A DNA stretch of 64,000 nucleotides. It comes from Edaphobacter sp. 12200R-103 (lineage in GTDB: Bacteria; Acidobacteriota; Terriglobia; Terriglobales; Acidobacteriaceae). The translations under genes and the position numbers were made by a program. Positions 24,603 through 34,554 of this stretch are shown here, one piece after another; position 1 is the first letter of the stretch; every line of letters begins with the position of its first letter. Where the stretch lies: NCBI RefSeq assembly GCF_010093025.1, contig NZ_CP048114.1, forward strand, positions 2,604,001 through 2,668,000, given 5' to 3'. Under the pieces are notes generated by a model. It searched no databases and was not told where the DNA came from. It saw nothing but the letters and a program-made list of their open reading frames with translations.

Positions 24603-26942
24603 GTGACAGACCTGTCGACCCCGATTAAATATGTAAAGCGCGTAGGCGAGCGTGTAGCAGAGGCGCTGGCCAGACGCGGGGTCGAGACTGTAGAGGACCT
24701 GCTCTACCATCTTCCCTTCCGATATGAAGACCGCCTGAACCCGCTCTCCATCCGCGAGCTGAAAGCCGGGGCGATGGCTTCGATCATCGGCGAAGTCCGC
24801 GGATCGGCACTGTTGCGGACCCGATCGATGCCGATCTTCGAGATGACGATCGGACAGGGTCTGGATACCGTAAAGTGCATCTGGTTTCACGGCAGCTACC
24901 TGCAGGACAAATTCCACACCGGCCAGATGGTGGCGGTCTATGGAAAGCTCGAAAGCTCGCGAAGCACCGCCGGCAAATTCAAAATCATCCAGCCTCAGTT
25001 CGAGATTCTGCCGGCGGCCAATTCAAAAGAGGCGGAGTTTGTCTCTCTCGAGGTCGGGCGCATCGTGCCCGTCTATGAATTCCTGGGTGGAACAACCGCG
25101 TGGGGAGCGAAGCTGACCTCGCGCTGGCTGCGCCGCGTCATCTGGCCTCTCCTTCAGGAGCTGCAGGTGGAACCTGGCCACGCCCCTGAGACGCTGCCGG
25201 GCGCACTTCTCCAACGGCTCAAGCTACCCAATCGATTCGATGCACTCCAGCGCGTTCACTTCCCTGAAGCAGGGACTCCGATCACGCAGCTGATGTCGGC
25301 GGCCACTCCGGCGCACCGCCGTCTCATCTTCGAAGAGCTGTTTTACCTGGAGCTTGGTCTGGAGCTGAAGCGCCGCCGCATGCGCGAGCGGGCAGGCAAT
25401 GCATTCGTTACCGGCGAAAACGTTCGCAAAGCCATTAAGCAGGTTCTCCCCTTCCATCCCACGGCGGCGCAGAAGCGCGTCCTGGCAGAGGTGGCCGCCG
25501 ATATGCGAAAGCCACAGCCCATGCGCAGGCTTCTGCAAGGCGATGTAGGCTCCGGCAAGACCATCGTCGCCATGCAGGCCGCGCTGATTGCGATCGAGAA
25601 CGGCTTCCAGGTGGCAATGATGGCGCCGACCGAGATCCTTGCCACCCAGCATTACCTCTCTGCGCGCAAGCTCCTTGGTAACGCAATCTCCCCTCGATCA
25701 GGACGGCCCTACCGCGTCACTCTGCTTACCGGCTCGCTCGATGCGGGCGCAAAGCGCGAGGCGCGGGCAAGAATCTATCGCGGAGAAACCGATCTTGCTA
25801 TCGGCACTCACGCGCTAATCGAGGAGAAGGTTGACTTTCATCGCCTCGGCCTGGTCGTGGTCGACGAGCAGCACCGCTTCGGCGTGCAACAGCGCTTCCA
25901 GTTGATGAAAAAGCCCGGAGCTGACGGCACGCCCTCGGAACCAGACGTTCTGGTGATGACGGCAACGCCAATTCCTCGGACCCTGGCTCTCACCCTTTAT
26001 GGCGACCTTGAGACCAGCGTTATCGACCAGCTTCCGCCGGGAAGAACCCCCATCATCACCCGCAGGACGAGCGAGCAACGCGCCGAGGAAGTATGGGCGT
26101 TTGTGCGCAAGCAGGTCGCAGCAGGAAGGCAGGCATACATCGTCTACCCGGTGATCGAGGGTAGCAAGGACGACCAGCCGGAGCTCGACTTTCCGCAGGA
26201 CCAGCCCGTCGAGGGGAAGGAAGCCGAGGAGAAAGAAGGCCGCGCCTCTCTCCGTGCCCCGAAGAAGACTGCAGCCAAAACCAGCCGCTCGAAAAAAAGC
26301 GGCAAGTCCGAGGCGCTCTTCCCGAAGAAGCCTCTGCGCGCGGCTACCGAGATGTACGATCAGCTTCGCGAGGGCGCGCTGAAGGGACTTCGCCTCGGTC
26401 TGCTCCACGGGCGCCTCAGCGCCGATGAAAAAGAGATCGTGATGCGGCGTTTCCAGCGTGGCGAGATCGATGTCCTGATCGCGACCACGGTCATCGAAGT
26501 AGGCGTAGATGTACCCAACGCATCCGTCATGGTCATCGAGCACGCTGAGCGCTTTGGGCTGGCGCAGATGCATCAGCTTCGTGGGCGCGTCGGTCGCGGC
26601 TCCGCAAAGAGTTACTGCATCCTGATGACGGGCGACAGGGTGAGCGAAGAGGCTGAGGCCAGACTGGACTCAATGGTTTCTACCCAGAACGGCTTTGAGC
26701 TGGCGGAGCTTGACCTGCAGCAGCGCGGCCCCGGAGAGTTCTTCGGAACGCGCCAGGCGGGCATGCCGGAGTTTCGGGTTGCGAATCTCCTGCGCGATCG
26801 CTCGCTGCTGGAACTGGCCAAAACCGAGGCCGCAAAGTTCGTCGAGATCTCCGACCCGGAGATCTCGCGCGAAGAGCGCGATGCGGTGTGGGAGCGACTG
26901 AAGCAGCAATGGCAGCGGCGCTACGGCCTTGTTGAAGCCTGA
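24603..26942 (+). CDS. recG: ATP-dependent DNA helicase RecG
   Basis: 779 residues, GTG start. It remodels stalled replication forks and branched DNA. The N-terminal wedge/OB domain (TPIKYVKRVGERVAEALARRG and LYHLPFRYEDR) is followed by helicase motifs I (GDVGSGKTIVAM), II (VVDEQHRFGVQQR), III (VMTATPIPRTLAL), and IV-VI (GLLHGRLSADEKE, ATTVIEVGVDVPNASVMVIE, QLRGRVGRG). A Lys/Ala-rich insertion of about 60 residues (about 520-580) sits between the two RecA lobes and is not part of the usual family. It is convergent with lactate permease. Confidence 0.95.
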   Translation: MTDLSTPIKYVKRVGERVAEALARRGVETVEDLLYHLPFRYEDRLNPLSIRELKAGAMASIIGEVRGSALLRTRSMPIFEMTIGQGLDTVKCIWFHGSYLQDKFHTGQMVAVYGKLESSRSTAGKFKIIQPQFEILPAANSKEAEFVSLEVGRIVPVYEFLGGTTAWGAKLTSRWLRRVIWPLLQELQVEPGHAPETLPGALLQRLKLPNRFDALQRVHFPEAGTPITQLMSAATPAHRRLIFEELFYLELGLELKRRRMRERAGNAFVTGENVRKAIKQVLPFHPTAAQKRVLAEVAADMRKPQPMRRLLQGDVGSGKTIVAMQAALIAIENGFQVAMMAPTEILATQHYLSARKLLGNAISPRSGRPYRVTLLTGSLDAGAKREARARIYRGETDLAIGTHALIEEKVDFHRLGLVVVDEQHRFGVQQRFQLMKKPGADGTPSEPDVLVMTATPIPRTLALTLYGDLETSVIDQLPPGRTPIITRRTSEQRAEEVWAFVRKQVAAGRQAYIVYPVIEGSKDDQPELDFPQDQPVEGKEAEEKEGRASLRAPKKTAAKTSRSKKSGKSEALFPKKPLRAATEMYDQLREGALKGLRLGLLHGRLSADEKEIVMRRFQRGEIDVLIATTVIEVGVDVPNASVMVIEHAERFGLAQMHQLRGRVGRGSAKSYCILMTGDRVSEEAEARLDSMVSTQNGFELAELDLQQRGPGEFFGTRQAGMPEFRVANLLRDRSLLELAKTEAAKFVEISDPEISREERDAVWERLKQQWQRRYGLVEA

Positions 26943-26969
26943 TCCCCGGAGATCACATCGTTGCCACAC

Positions 26970-28610
26970 TCAACGCAGAACGATCTGTGTGATCGCCGGC
27001 ACTGACGTGTAGAGAAGCACCAGCAGTCCCGCCAGACAGGCCAGCGCGAGGCTGTGCAGAATGACAAATCGCAGCAGCGCTCCCTCTTTCCCATACTGGT
27101 CCGTAGCCGTAGTTGCAACCACAATACTCTGCGGCGCGATCATCTTTCCCATCACTCCGCCCGCTGAGTTGGCCGCGGCCATGAGGTAGGCTGATATCCC
27201 GAGTTGCTCTGCCGTTAACTTCTGAAGGCTGCCGAACAGCACGTTCGATGAGGTATCGGAACCTGTGGAGGCCGTTCCGATCCATCCGATGAGCGTTCCG
27301 AAGAACGGATAGAGATGTCCCGTGCGAGCAAAAGCCAGTCCCAGCGTGGCATCCATCCCGGCATAGCGGGTGACGAATCCCAGAGCCATTAGTGCGGCGA
27401 TGGTAACAAAGGTGAACCGCATGGAGACGAAGGTCTCCGCGCATGTCTTGACAATCACTGCCGGGCGCGTCCCCATCGCAAATCCCGCGACGATGGCGGC
27501 GATAAAGATGCCCGTTCCCGTAGCCGAAAGCCAGTTGAAGTTGAAGATCGCAGATTCAGCAGTCGGCGCTGGCACCGCGGGAGGCATCCGCAGCACTGCC
27601 TGGTGCAGCCCTGTGACCACGATGTGAATGCTGCTGAACGAATCCAGCCACTGGGACCACTTGGGCAGCCCCCATACAACAATAAAAATCGACAGAATGG
27701 CCCAGGGCAGGATGGCCTGCTTGAGGAAACCGTCCTGACGATTCACTGAGGTCTGAGTCTGCGGTTCGACTACCTGCAAGGTCGGGCTCAACGACCGCTT
27801 CGGCTTCCAGTACCGCAGCAGAACCAGCAGGGCGATGATGGTAAAGCTCGAGGAGAAGATATCGACGAGCCAGGGGCCGTGCAGGGTGGCCACCAGCAGC
27901 AGCATCAGGCTGTACACTCCCCCGGCCACCAGGATTGCGGGCCATATCTCCAGCATCGCCGACCACCCTGCATAGGCCCAGATCAGCCAGAAGGGGACCA
28001 GAACGCAGAAGGGCGCGATCATGCGGGCAACCACGCGCGACAGCAGAAGCGTATCCAGTCCTGTAATGCCATGCAGCGCCACCATCGGGATTCCCAGCCC
28101 GCCGAAGGCGACCGGCGCCGTATTCGCAAGCAGTGACAGTCCCGCAGCCTGCAGCGGGCGGAAGCCGATCCCGATCAGGATGGTTGCGCAGATAGCCACC
28201 GGGGTTCCGAACCCTGCCGATCCCTCGAAGAATGCCCCAAAAGCGAAGGCGATCAACAGCAGTTGCAGCCGGCTGTCCTGCGTCACACCGATCAGGCTCT
28301 GCTGCAGAAGCGTAAAGCTGCCCGTTCGATGCGTAAGTTGATACAGAAACAATACGGGGAATACGATCCAGGCGATGGGGAACAGACCATAGGCCGCCCC
28401 ATAGGCAGTCGCCAACAGCCCCATCTTGAGAGGAAGATGAAAGATGCTGATTGCCAGCAGGAACGCCGTCGCAAGTCCCGCCAGCGCAGCAAGGTGCCCC
28501 TTGATGCGGAACACTCCCATGGTTACCAGCAACACGCAGAGCGGCAAGGCTGCCCAGGCTGCGGAAAGAAGCCACTGATGAGCAGGGTCGTAGCTCTGAG
28601 CCCACTTCAT
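26970..28610 (-). CDS. lctP: L-lactate permease (LctP family)
   Basis: About 546 residues with 12 or more hydrophobic spans. It imports lactate or glycolate with protons. Family markers are MKWAQSYDP at the N-terminus, FEGSAGFGTPVAICATILIG, NTAPVAFGGLGIP and the C-terminal WIGTASTGSDTSSNVLFG and ANSAGGVMGKMIAPQSIVVA. The frame is open to a GTG at 28694, but family proteins begin at MKWAQ-like sequence, so 28610 is used. There is no lactate dehydrogenase beside it. Confidence 0.92.
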   Translation of the reverse strand: MKWAQSYDPAHQWLLSAAWAALPLCVLLVTMGVFRIKGHLAALAGLATAFLLAISIFHLPLKMGLLATAYGAAYGLFPIAWIVFPVLFLYQLTHRTGSFTLLQQSLIGVTQDSRLQLLLIAFAFGAFFEGSAGFGTPVAICATILIGIGFRPLQAAGLSLLANTAPVAFGGLGIPMVALHGITGLDTLLLSRVVARMIAPFCVLVPFWLIWAYAGWSAMLEIWPAILVAGGVYSLMLLLVATLHGPWLVDIFSSSFTIIALLVLLRYWKPKRSLSPTLQVVEPQTQTSVNRQDGFLKQAILPWAILSIFIVVWGLPKWSQWLDSFSSIHIVVTGLHQAVLRMPPAVPAPTAESAIFNFNWLSATGTGIFIAAIVAGFAMGTRPAVIVKTCAETFVSMRFTFVTIAALMALGFVTRYAGMDATLGLAFARTGHLYPFFGTLIGWIGTASTGSDTSSNVLFGSLQKLTAEQLGISAYLMAAANSAGGVMGKMIAPQSIVVATTATDQYGKEGALLRFVILHSLALACLAGLLVLLYTSVPAITQIVLR

Positions 28611-28761
28611 TGCAGGTTCTACAAACATGCACACCAGTGCAGCACCTGGAAAGGACGCTGGGATAAACATAGAAATTGTGATCACTTCCCCCACGCAAAA
28701 ACGAGTGGAAAACAGTATGGTCTAACCATCAGACAACTGTAAACAGGTACGAAACAAATTA

Positions 28762-29853
28762 ATGCGAAGCTTCGATCCTGCCCTCTCGAAGCCTGTGCAT
28801 CTCATGATGAAACCTATGGAGAACTTAAGACCTTTGCCGGACCAATTCGATTCTCCTCTCGTCCTGATCGTGCTATTGAACTGGAACAGCGCAGAAGAGA
28901 CACTTGCGGCAGTACAGTCGCTGCGCGCCACGGATTACTGCAACTATCGCATCCTGATCGTCGACAATGCTTCGCAGGACGATTCGCTTCTGCGTCTGCG
29001 CCCGCTGGTATCCGGAGACCTGGAGCTGATGGAGTCGTCCATCAATGCCGGCTACACCGGAGGATGCAATCAGGGTATGAAGCGCGCCCTCGAGCTGGAT
29101 GCTCGCTACGTCTGGCTTTTGAATAACGACGCTGTCGTCACTCCGCAGACGCTCTCGTCGCTGGTCTCCCTCGCGGAGAGCGATGTCTCTATCGGCCTCG
29201 TTACTCCGCGCATCGCATCCCTGGACGAAGACCGGCTGACCTTCGCCGGCGGCATCATCTCCATCCAGGATCGCCTGTACAACGAAACTCACGATCCCGC
29301 CGTTGCCCGCGAATGGAGCGCTCGCTACTCCGGCAGAGATCTTGTCATCGGCACGGCCATGCTGGTTCGAACCGACCTCATCCGCTCGATCGGTATGCTC
29401 GACACGCGGTTTTTTGCCTACTTTGAAGACATCGATTATTCTGCGCGCAGTATACAGGCCGGCTTCCGCAACGTGGTCGATCCCAACTCCGTCGTGCGCC
29501 ATCTGGAGAAAAACCGCAACACCAGCCCCTTCGAGATCAGACCGCACTACTGGTACTACATGGCCCGTAACGAGAGCCGCTTCTGGCGAAAGCACCTGGG
29601 GCTGATGGGAAGCCTGCGGCAGAGCTGGTACAGCTTCAACGGTTTCCTTCGGCACTACAACCGCCTGGCAGAGCTGCACGAAAGCAGAGATGCCCTTCTT
29701 GCAGGCCTGTGGGATGGCTGGCTCGATCGCAGCGGTCCCTATCATCCAGGCGTCAGGATGCCTTCGCTTCCCTCATTTCTAGTGAATCTCTACAGCCGTC
29801 GCGGCTCCCTTCAGACACAGTCCGGCCGCAGTGGCGAATCTGTCCGTACCTAG
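28762..29853 (+). CDS. Glycosyltransferase family 2 (rhamnosyltransferase-like)
   Basis: 363 residues. A GT-A fold: VLIVLLNWNSAEETLAAV (nucleotide strand), RILIVDNASQDDS, NAGYTGGCNQGM, DxD-equivalent LLNNDAVVTP, and base motif FAYFEDIDYSARSIQAGF. Such enzymes transfer deoxyhexoses or hexoses onto lipid-linked or cell-surface glycans. Met15, at 28804, is another possible start. It overlaps the convergent polysaccharide deacetylase gene by 4 bp, and with it and the ATP-grasp gene forms a small glycan group. Confidence 0.88.
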   Translation: MRSFDPALSKPVHLMMKPMENLRPLPDQFDSPLVLIVLLNWNSAEETLAAVQSLRATDYCNYRILIVDNASQDDSLLRLRPLVSGDLELMESSINAGYTGGCNQGMKRALELDARYVWLLNNDAVVTPQTLSSLVSLAESDVSIGLVTPRIASLDEDRLTFAGGIISIQDRLYNETHDPAVAREWSARYSGRDLVIGTAMLVRTDLIRSIGMLDTRFFAYFEDIDYSARSIQAGFRNVVDPNSVVRHLEKNRNTSPFEIRPHYWYYMARNESRFWRKHLGLMGSLRQSWYSFNGFLRHYNRLAELHESRDALLAGLWDGWLDRSGPYHPGVRMPSLPSFLVNLYSRRGSLQTQSGRSGESVRT

Positions 29854-30851
29854 TAGGGCAGTCTTCCAAATCTCGAAAGAAGGACCGTCTCGGCTCGAAA
29901 CAGCAGGGGATCACGATTGGTCGCCATCCGTAGAAGGTTGGTCGACTGCATATGCGCGGCCGTGTTGACTCCTCCGTAGAAGGAAAAACACATCGTATAA
30001 CCAAGCGATCGCGCGATCCTCTCCGTATCCGGAGTAAAGGCTCCACGAATCCCTACTGGGTAGGCGATGCTTCGCACGGGCGCGGCAATACTGGCTTCAA
30101 TGTTCTTTTTGGATTCGCGAAGCTCCCACTCCTGCGCCTCCGGGGTCATCTGTCCCAGGATGCGATGCGTCTGCGTGTGCGACCCAATTGCCATTCCCGC
30201 GGCCTTCATCTCGTGGGCTTCCTGCCAGTTGATGAACCTCCGGCCGGTTGCAGGAACCACGCATCCTGCCTGCTCGCGAAGCTCCCTCATGAAGTCTTCG
30301 CCATCGTGATTGTCAGGGCGCTTGTAGTGACGCAGCACGCTTCGAATCGCATCCTCACGATCGCCCTGAAGGCTGATCGTGACCGGGACCGGAACCGTGA
30401 GATCGAGCTGCGAATGCGGTGAGTTGCGCACCAGGTAAGCGATCTCGTCCCACCATGGAACCGTATGAGTCCCCACGTACTCCGGCACTAGAAAGAAAGT
30501 TCCAGCGCAGTTGTGGGACTTCAGGATCGGATAGGACACGCAGTAATCGTTGATGTATCCGTCGTCGAATGTAATCGAGATATAGGTTCGGGTGAGAGGT
30601 TTTTTGCCTGAGACCAACTCCTCCAGTTCTTCGCCCGCGACGATGGGAAAGTAGCGTTTGAAGTACTTCAGTTGCATCTCGAAGCCATCAGCCGATGCGC
30701 TGAATACGTCGCGGTCAAAACGTGTGGTCGATGCGTCCCCCACACGATGATGGTTGACCACAAGGATTCCCGGCTTCGAGCGCAGGGTCTCAAACAACGC
30801 TAAGGCGCCCGATCTCTTTAGCAGTGTTGCTGCCAGCTCTCGCTTCGACAT
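29850..30851 (-). CDS. Polysaccharide deacetylase family protein (NodB homology)
   Basis: 333 residues. The carbohydrate esterase 4 motifs are present: base Asp pair in ISITFDDGYINDY and zinc ligands in GSHTQTHRIL (H-x3-H). The C-terminal AYPVGIRGAFTPDT matches motif 3. There is no signal peptide, suggesting action on a cytoplasmic or membrane-associated glycan intermediate. It is 78 bp downstream of the ATP-grasp gene on the same strand. Confidence 0.88.
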   Translation of the reverse strand: MSKRELAATLLKRSGALALFETLRSKPGILVVNHHRVGDASTTRFDRDVFSASADGFEMQLKYFKRYFPIVAGEELEELVSGKKPLTRTYISITFDDGYINDYCVSYPILKSHNCAGTFFLVPEYVGTHTVPWWDEIAYLVRNSPHSQLDLTVPVPVTISLQGDREDAIRSVLRHYKRPDNHDGEDFMRELREQAGCVVPATGRRFINWQEAHEMKAAGMAIGSHTQTHRILGQMTPEAQEWELRESKKNIEASIAAPVRSIAYPVGIRGAFTPDTERIARSLGYTMCFSFYGGVNTAAHMQSTNLLRMATNRDPLLFRAETVLLSRFGRLPY

Positions 30852-30929
30852 TCCCCCGACTTTCCTGCTTTCGACTACCTGTTATCAACTTTGTTGGATG
30901 ATCTTCGTTCGAGGAAGGTCGTCTATGGT

Positions 30930-32207
30930 TCAATCCGGAAGCCTGCGCATCAGACCTATCGACCGCAGCGCCATCCCGACCGCTACGCGGGCGCATCCCT
31001 TAAGAGTTGCCGCCGTAGGCCGCCAGTCTTTGCGGTCGAAGTCGAAGTAGGCGAGCTTTCCACGATAGCTCCGGCGAATATCACCCCAGGTCAGCATGCC
31101 TCGATCGACATAACGCGGCAGGGCCGGAATGTCCCGCCGCAGCACTACATGCCTGTATCCCAGATGGGTCGCCTCCATCGGTTCCACCGGCTGGCCAATC
31201 AGGTCAAGGTAATGCAGCCAGCCAATATCTACACCGGCACACACCGAGGCGTCTGCGGTCACGCTGTAACGCGGATTCGCTTCAATGAGCCGGACGACAC
31301 CATCGCGCGTGTCACGCTTCACCTCGATCTCGCAGATTCCAACATAGCCAACGCCGCGCAGAAAATTGTCGCACAGCGTTGCGATCTCCTCATCCACAAC
31401 CGGCTCAACCATCGAACCGCTGCCGAAGAGCACCGGATGGGCACGCAGCTCATGCACCACCGTGTGTCCCAGCCTGCGGCCGCCGGTGCCGTAAACCGAT
31501 AGGTAGCAATATTTAGCGTCATCCCCACCAGCGATGATCTCCTGCGCAACGACCTCCGGGCGCAGCGCCTCCGTATGGGCGTAGCTTGCCAGCAGCACCT
31601 CGGCGCTTTCCGCCGTAATCAGTTTCAGACCGCGCAGCGGGTTTCCCTCGGGAAGTGCGTCCCACTCCCGCTGGTGCCTTGGCTTGATCAGACACGGAAA
31701 ACGGGCATTCGAGACAAAGCCTTCCAGATCCGCGCGCGACTGTATGTAGGTTGTGCTTGGAATGGGCAGCCCATGCTGTGCCGCCAGCGCGTACTGTTGC
31801 TCTTTTGTCGCAAGCGCTGCCTGTACTGCAATCGATTCCAGCGAAAAAATGTAGTGCTCCTTGAGAGCGTCTACATGCTTGCCCAGAGCCGAAACAAAAA
31901 TATCGGCAGCGGGGATGATCACCGGCTTCGCCCCCAGCTTGCGGGCGAGATCGATCATGAACGCGACCCACTCCTGTGGATGAGTATCCGGATTGGGACA
32001 AAGGTAGGATTTCCCGTACGACGATCGGAAACCTTCGTGGCTGCCGTCGCAATCCACCCCCACCGTGCGTACTCCGCGCCGAAGAAGATCGCGCATCAGA
32101 TTCAAACCCGTCTGAAAGACGCTGGCAACGACGACGGGAGGCCAATCACCCTGGGCACGAAGAGCTGTCACTCGTGAATCTCTCCTGAAAGCATCGCAAA
32201 TCCTCAA
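30930..32207 (-). CDS. ATP-grasp carboxylate-amine ligase-like protein
   Basis: 425 residues. A pre-ATP-grasp Rossmann-like domain (PPVVVASVFQTGLNLMRDLLRRG, VGVDCDGSHEGF) leads into an ATP-grasp fold: CLIKPRHQREW (adenine lysine), VVAQEIIAGGDDAKYC and the metal-binding RLIEANPRYSVTADASV. Relatives such as D-aspartate ligase join a carboxylate to an amine. The C-terminal 60 residues are basic and probably membrane-associated (ALRSIGLMRRLPD). With the neighbouring GT2 and deacetylase it may decorate a surface polysaccharide with an amino acid; this is inference. Confidence 0.85.
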   Translation of the reverse strand: MRICDAFRRDSRVTALRAQGDWPPVVVASVFQTGLNLMRDLLRRGVRTVGVDCDGSHEGFRSSYGKSYLCPNPDTHPQEWVAFMIDLARKLGAKPVIIPAADIFVSALGKHVDALKEHYIFSLESIAVQAALATKEQQYALAAQHGLPIPSTTYIQSRADLEGFVSNARFPCLIKPRHQREWDALPEGNPLRGLKLITAESAEVLLASYAHTEALRPEVVAQEIIAGGDDAKYCYLSVYGTGGRRLGHTVVHELRAHPVLFGSGSMVEPVVDEEIATLCDNFLRGVGYVGICEIEVKRDTRDGVVRLIEANPRYSVTADASVCAGVDIGWLHYLDLIGQPVEPMEATHLGYRHVVLRRDIPALPRYVDRGMLTWGDIRRSYRGKLAYFDFDRKDWRPTAATLKGCARVAVGMALRSIGLMRRLPD

Positions 32208-32231
32208 CTACGATCAAGGCCGGCAGAATAG

Positions 32232-32651
32232 CTAATGGTTACGCGTCCGTTCTTTGATGCTCTTTGCTAATCGCTCGATCTCCTGCGCCTTCTTGATCAC
32301 CGTTACCGAGAGTGTATCCTTGTTGCTCTTTGCCACTTCGGCCTTCAGCTCCTGCGTCAGCTGATACAGCTTCTCGGTATCCGCCCGCAGTTCCTCCTGC
32401 TTCTTCTCTTCCGGGGTTAGAGGCGCCTTCGCGGCGGCCGGCCCGGTCTTCGCGTCCGAAGCCTTCGGATCCTGACTCTTTACCTGATGATTCGCGGAAG
32501 CAGTCTTCTCAGCCGGACTCTTCGCAGTCCCGCTGTCCTGCTGTGCAACACTCGCAGAGCCTGCCATACAGGCCATACATATACCCACTGTCGCGCTCCG
32601 TCGCAGCCATCGGGTCATCGGCATCATCGTTGCACTCAAGCTCCCCTTCAC
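32232..32651 (-). CDS. Exported hypothetical protein with coiled-coil
   Basis: Up to 139 residues. A signal-like segment (ATVGICMACMAGSASVAQQ) is followed by a charged Lys/Ala-rich linker and a C-terminal coiled-coil (ELRADTEKLYQLTQELKAEV, KKAQEIERLAKSIKER). Met9, Met10 and Met12 are possible starts. I do not recognise the family; similar small periplasmic helical proteins are common in this kind of genome. Confidence 0.6.
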   Translation of the reverse strand: MKGSLSATMMPMTRWLRRSATVGICMACMAGSASVAQQDSGTAKSPAEKTASANHQVKSQDPKASDAKTGPAAAKAPLTPEEKKQEELRADTEKLYQLTQELKAEVAKSNKDTLSVTVIKKAQEIERLAKSIKERTRNH

Positions 32652-32715
32652 CAGCGAAGCAAAGATCCTCTGTTCCGATTCTATTCCCAGCAGAAGCAGT
32701 GGGAGACGGACGGCC

Positions 32716-34173
32716 TCAGGGTCGCTCCTCAGCTGGCAGAGACAGAGGATTTACCTGTGGGCGGGTACTGAAGCTCACCCCGATGGTTACGACGAAATTA
32801 AGGACAAGCGCCACGAAACCCGCATTCAAGCCGAAGAACGGATCGCGGTGCGAAAACATAAGGAATGAGGCAAGGGCCAGCCCCACAAGCAGCCCCGCGA
32901 TCACACCCGCGGAGGTCACCCGGCCCCAGAAGAGCCCGAGGACAACCCCGGGGAAGAACTGCGTAACTCCGGCGTAGCCGAGCAGCAGCAGTGCCACCAG
33001 GGTCGTCGAGCTATGCAGCGCGAGCCAGAAGCTAGTCAGCGCGAGGACAAGGACCATCACCTTCGCCAGCCGGGCGACGCTATCCTCAGACATCTGCGCG
33101 GCGAAGACAGGCCGAAAGACGTTTTTCGCAAAGAGCGTGGAAGCGGTTAGCAGGATGATCGCCGCAGGCACCATGGCCGTCAAAGCGCCTGCCCCGCCAA
33201 TCACGCCCAGGAACCACGCAGGGAAGGTCTTGCGTGCAAGGACAAGCAACGACATGTCGCCGTTCGGCAGGCCGGGAACGATCAGCACCGCGGCAAAGCC
33301 GGTAATCAGGATAAAGACCAGGCTGAGGGTATAGAGCGGCGTCACGATGGCGTTGCGGCGCAGGATATCTCCGTTCCTGGCGGTAAATGCTGCGCCAAAC
33401 GTGTGTGGCCACATGTAAAAACCGCAGGCGCTGAGGACCACGGTTGAGATAAACCAGCCATGCCCCATCGTCTTTGTCGCTCCTGGCATCACCAGATGCG
33501 TGGGATGTGCTGCTGCCAAAGCGTGAAACATCGGCGAAACTCCGCCAAAGTAATGCCACGGAACGAAGATGCCGATGGAGAGCGCGGCAACGATCATCAG
33601 CAGATCTTTAAGCACGCTGACCCAGGCGACAGAGCGCATCCCTCCGAAATAGACAAACATCGCCACGACACAGACAGCGATCAGCATCGAGACTGTTCGC
33701 GGAATCTGGTCGAAGCTGGCCACCTGCACGATGATGCCCAGCCCGGTGAGCTGAATCTGGAGGTAAGGGATCACAAAGAGCACTCCCACCAGCGAGACCA
33801 GCAACGGGAGGAACCGGCTGCCGTAGCGGCGCTCGAAGAAGTCCGACTGCGTTTGCAGGCCGTGACGCTGCCCAAGCTCCCATATATACGGAAGAATGTA
33901 AAACGACACCACGTAACCCAGCGTGATGTACGCCATGATGTAGAGCGCCGGCCCTCCACGCGAATAAGCCCACCCGCTCGCTCCCAGAAAAGCGAAGGTC
34001 GTGTAGATCTCACCCGCCATCAGGAGCCACATGAAGAGCAGCCCAAAGGAGCGGCCCGCAATCGACCACTCTTCGAGATTCATCTCCCGCCCCTTGCCTG
34101 CGCGCAGACCGATCAGAGTGCCTGCAAGGACGATGACGAAGATGATGCTCATGGCGACAACAGCCGGCGTCAT
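32716..34173 (-). CDS. Sodium:solute symporter (SSS family)
   Basis: About 485 residues with 13 hydrophobic spans. It has LEEWSIAGRSFGLLFMWLLMAGE, GLQTQSDFFERRYGSRF, SVAWVSVLKDLLMIV and the C-terminal GYAGVTQFFPGVVLGLFWGRV. The start at 34173 overlaps the DUF3311 stop by 4 bp (ATGA); DUF3311 plus SSS is the standard two-gene layout of monocarboxylate or pantothenate-type uptake systems. The neighbouring dehydrogenase and aldolase genes suggest a sugar acid or hydroxy acid as substrate. Confidence 0.9.
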   Translation of the reverse strand: MTPAVVAMSIIFVIVLAGTLIGLRAGKGREMNLEEWSIAGRSFGLLFMWLLMAGEIYTTFAFLGASGWAYSRGGPALYIMAYITLGYVVSFYILPYIWELGQRHGLQTQSDFFERRYGSRFLPLLVSLVGVLFVIPYLQIQLTGLGIIVQVASFDQIPRTVSMLIAVCVVAMFVYFGGMRSVAWVSVLKDLLMIVAALSIGIFVPWHYFGGVSPMFHALAAAHPTHLVMPGATKTMGHGWFISTVVLSACGFYMWPHTFGAAFTARNGDILRRNAIVTPLYTLSLVFILITGFAAVLIVPGLPNGDMSLLVLARKTFPAWFLGVIGGAGALTAMVPAAIILLTASTLFAKNVFRPVFAAQMSEDSVARLAKVMVLVLALTSFWLALHSSTTLVALLLLGYAGVTQFFPGVVLGLFWGRVTSAGVIAGLLVGLALASFLMFSHRDPFFGLNAGFVALVLNFVVTIGVSFSTRPQVNPLSLPAEERP

Positions 34174-34388
34174 GGAGTCGTCGGCCCCTTCTTCCGGCGC
34201 GACTGCTCCACACGATGCGCAAGCGCCATACAAACGCTGCTGAGCACAATCCACAGCATCAGCCAGAACAGGTTGAACGGCAGGCCAAAGATCATCGGCG
34301 AGACGCGGTCCCACCATGGCACCGTGAAGCACATGCCCAGGAAAGGAATCAGGCCGATGATGACGGCTATCAAAGAAGGTCTTTGCAT
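34170..34388 (-). CDS. DUF3311 small membrane protein, SSS partner
   Basis: 72 residues with two membrane spans (SLIAVIIGLIPFLGMCFTVPW and FNLFWLMLWIVLSSVCMALA) and the FGLPFNLFW motif usual for DUF3311. It is translationally coupled to the symporter downstream. The 240 bp upstream contain a half palindromic repeat and no gene. Confidence 0.88.
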   Translation of the reverse strand: MQRPSLIAVIIGLIPFLGMCFTVPWWDRVSPMIFGLPFNLFWLMLWIVLSSVCMALAHRVEQSRRKKGPTTP

Positions 34389-34554
34389 GGCTGTTCTATC
34401 GTGCGACGCACTTCAGGCAAACGTGAGGAGCAATCCTGTCGTAAGGAATGATCGGCGCGGGCTTGAGAAGTGTCTGTACAGTGTGCTCGATCGAATCCTC
34501 TTTGACCAAACGGTTTTTAATAAAAACGATGCAATGATGACAATTCTCATCAAG

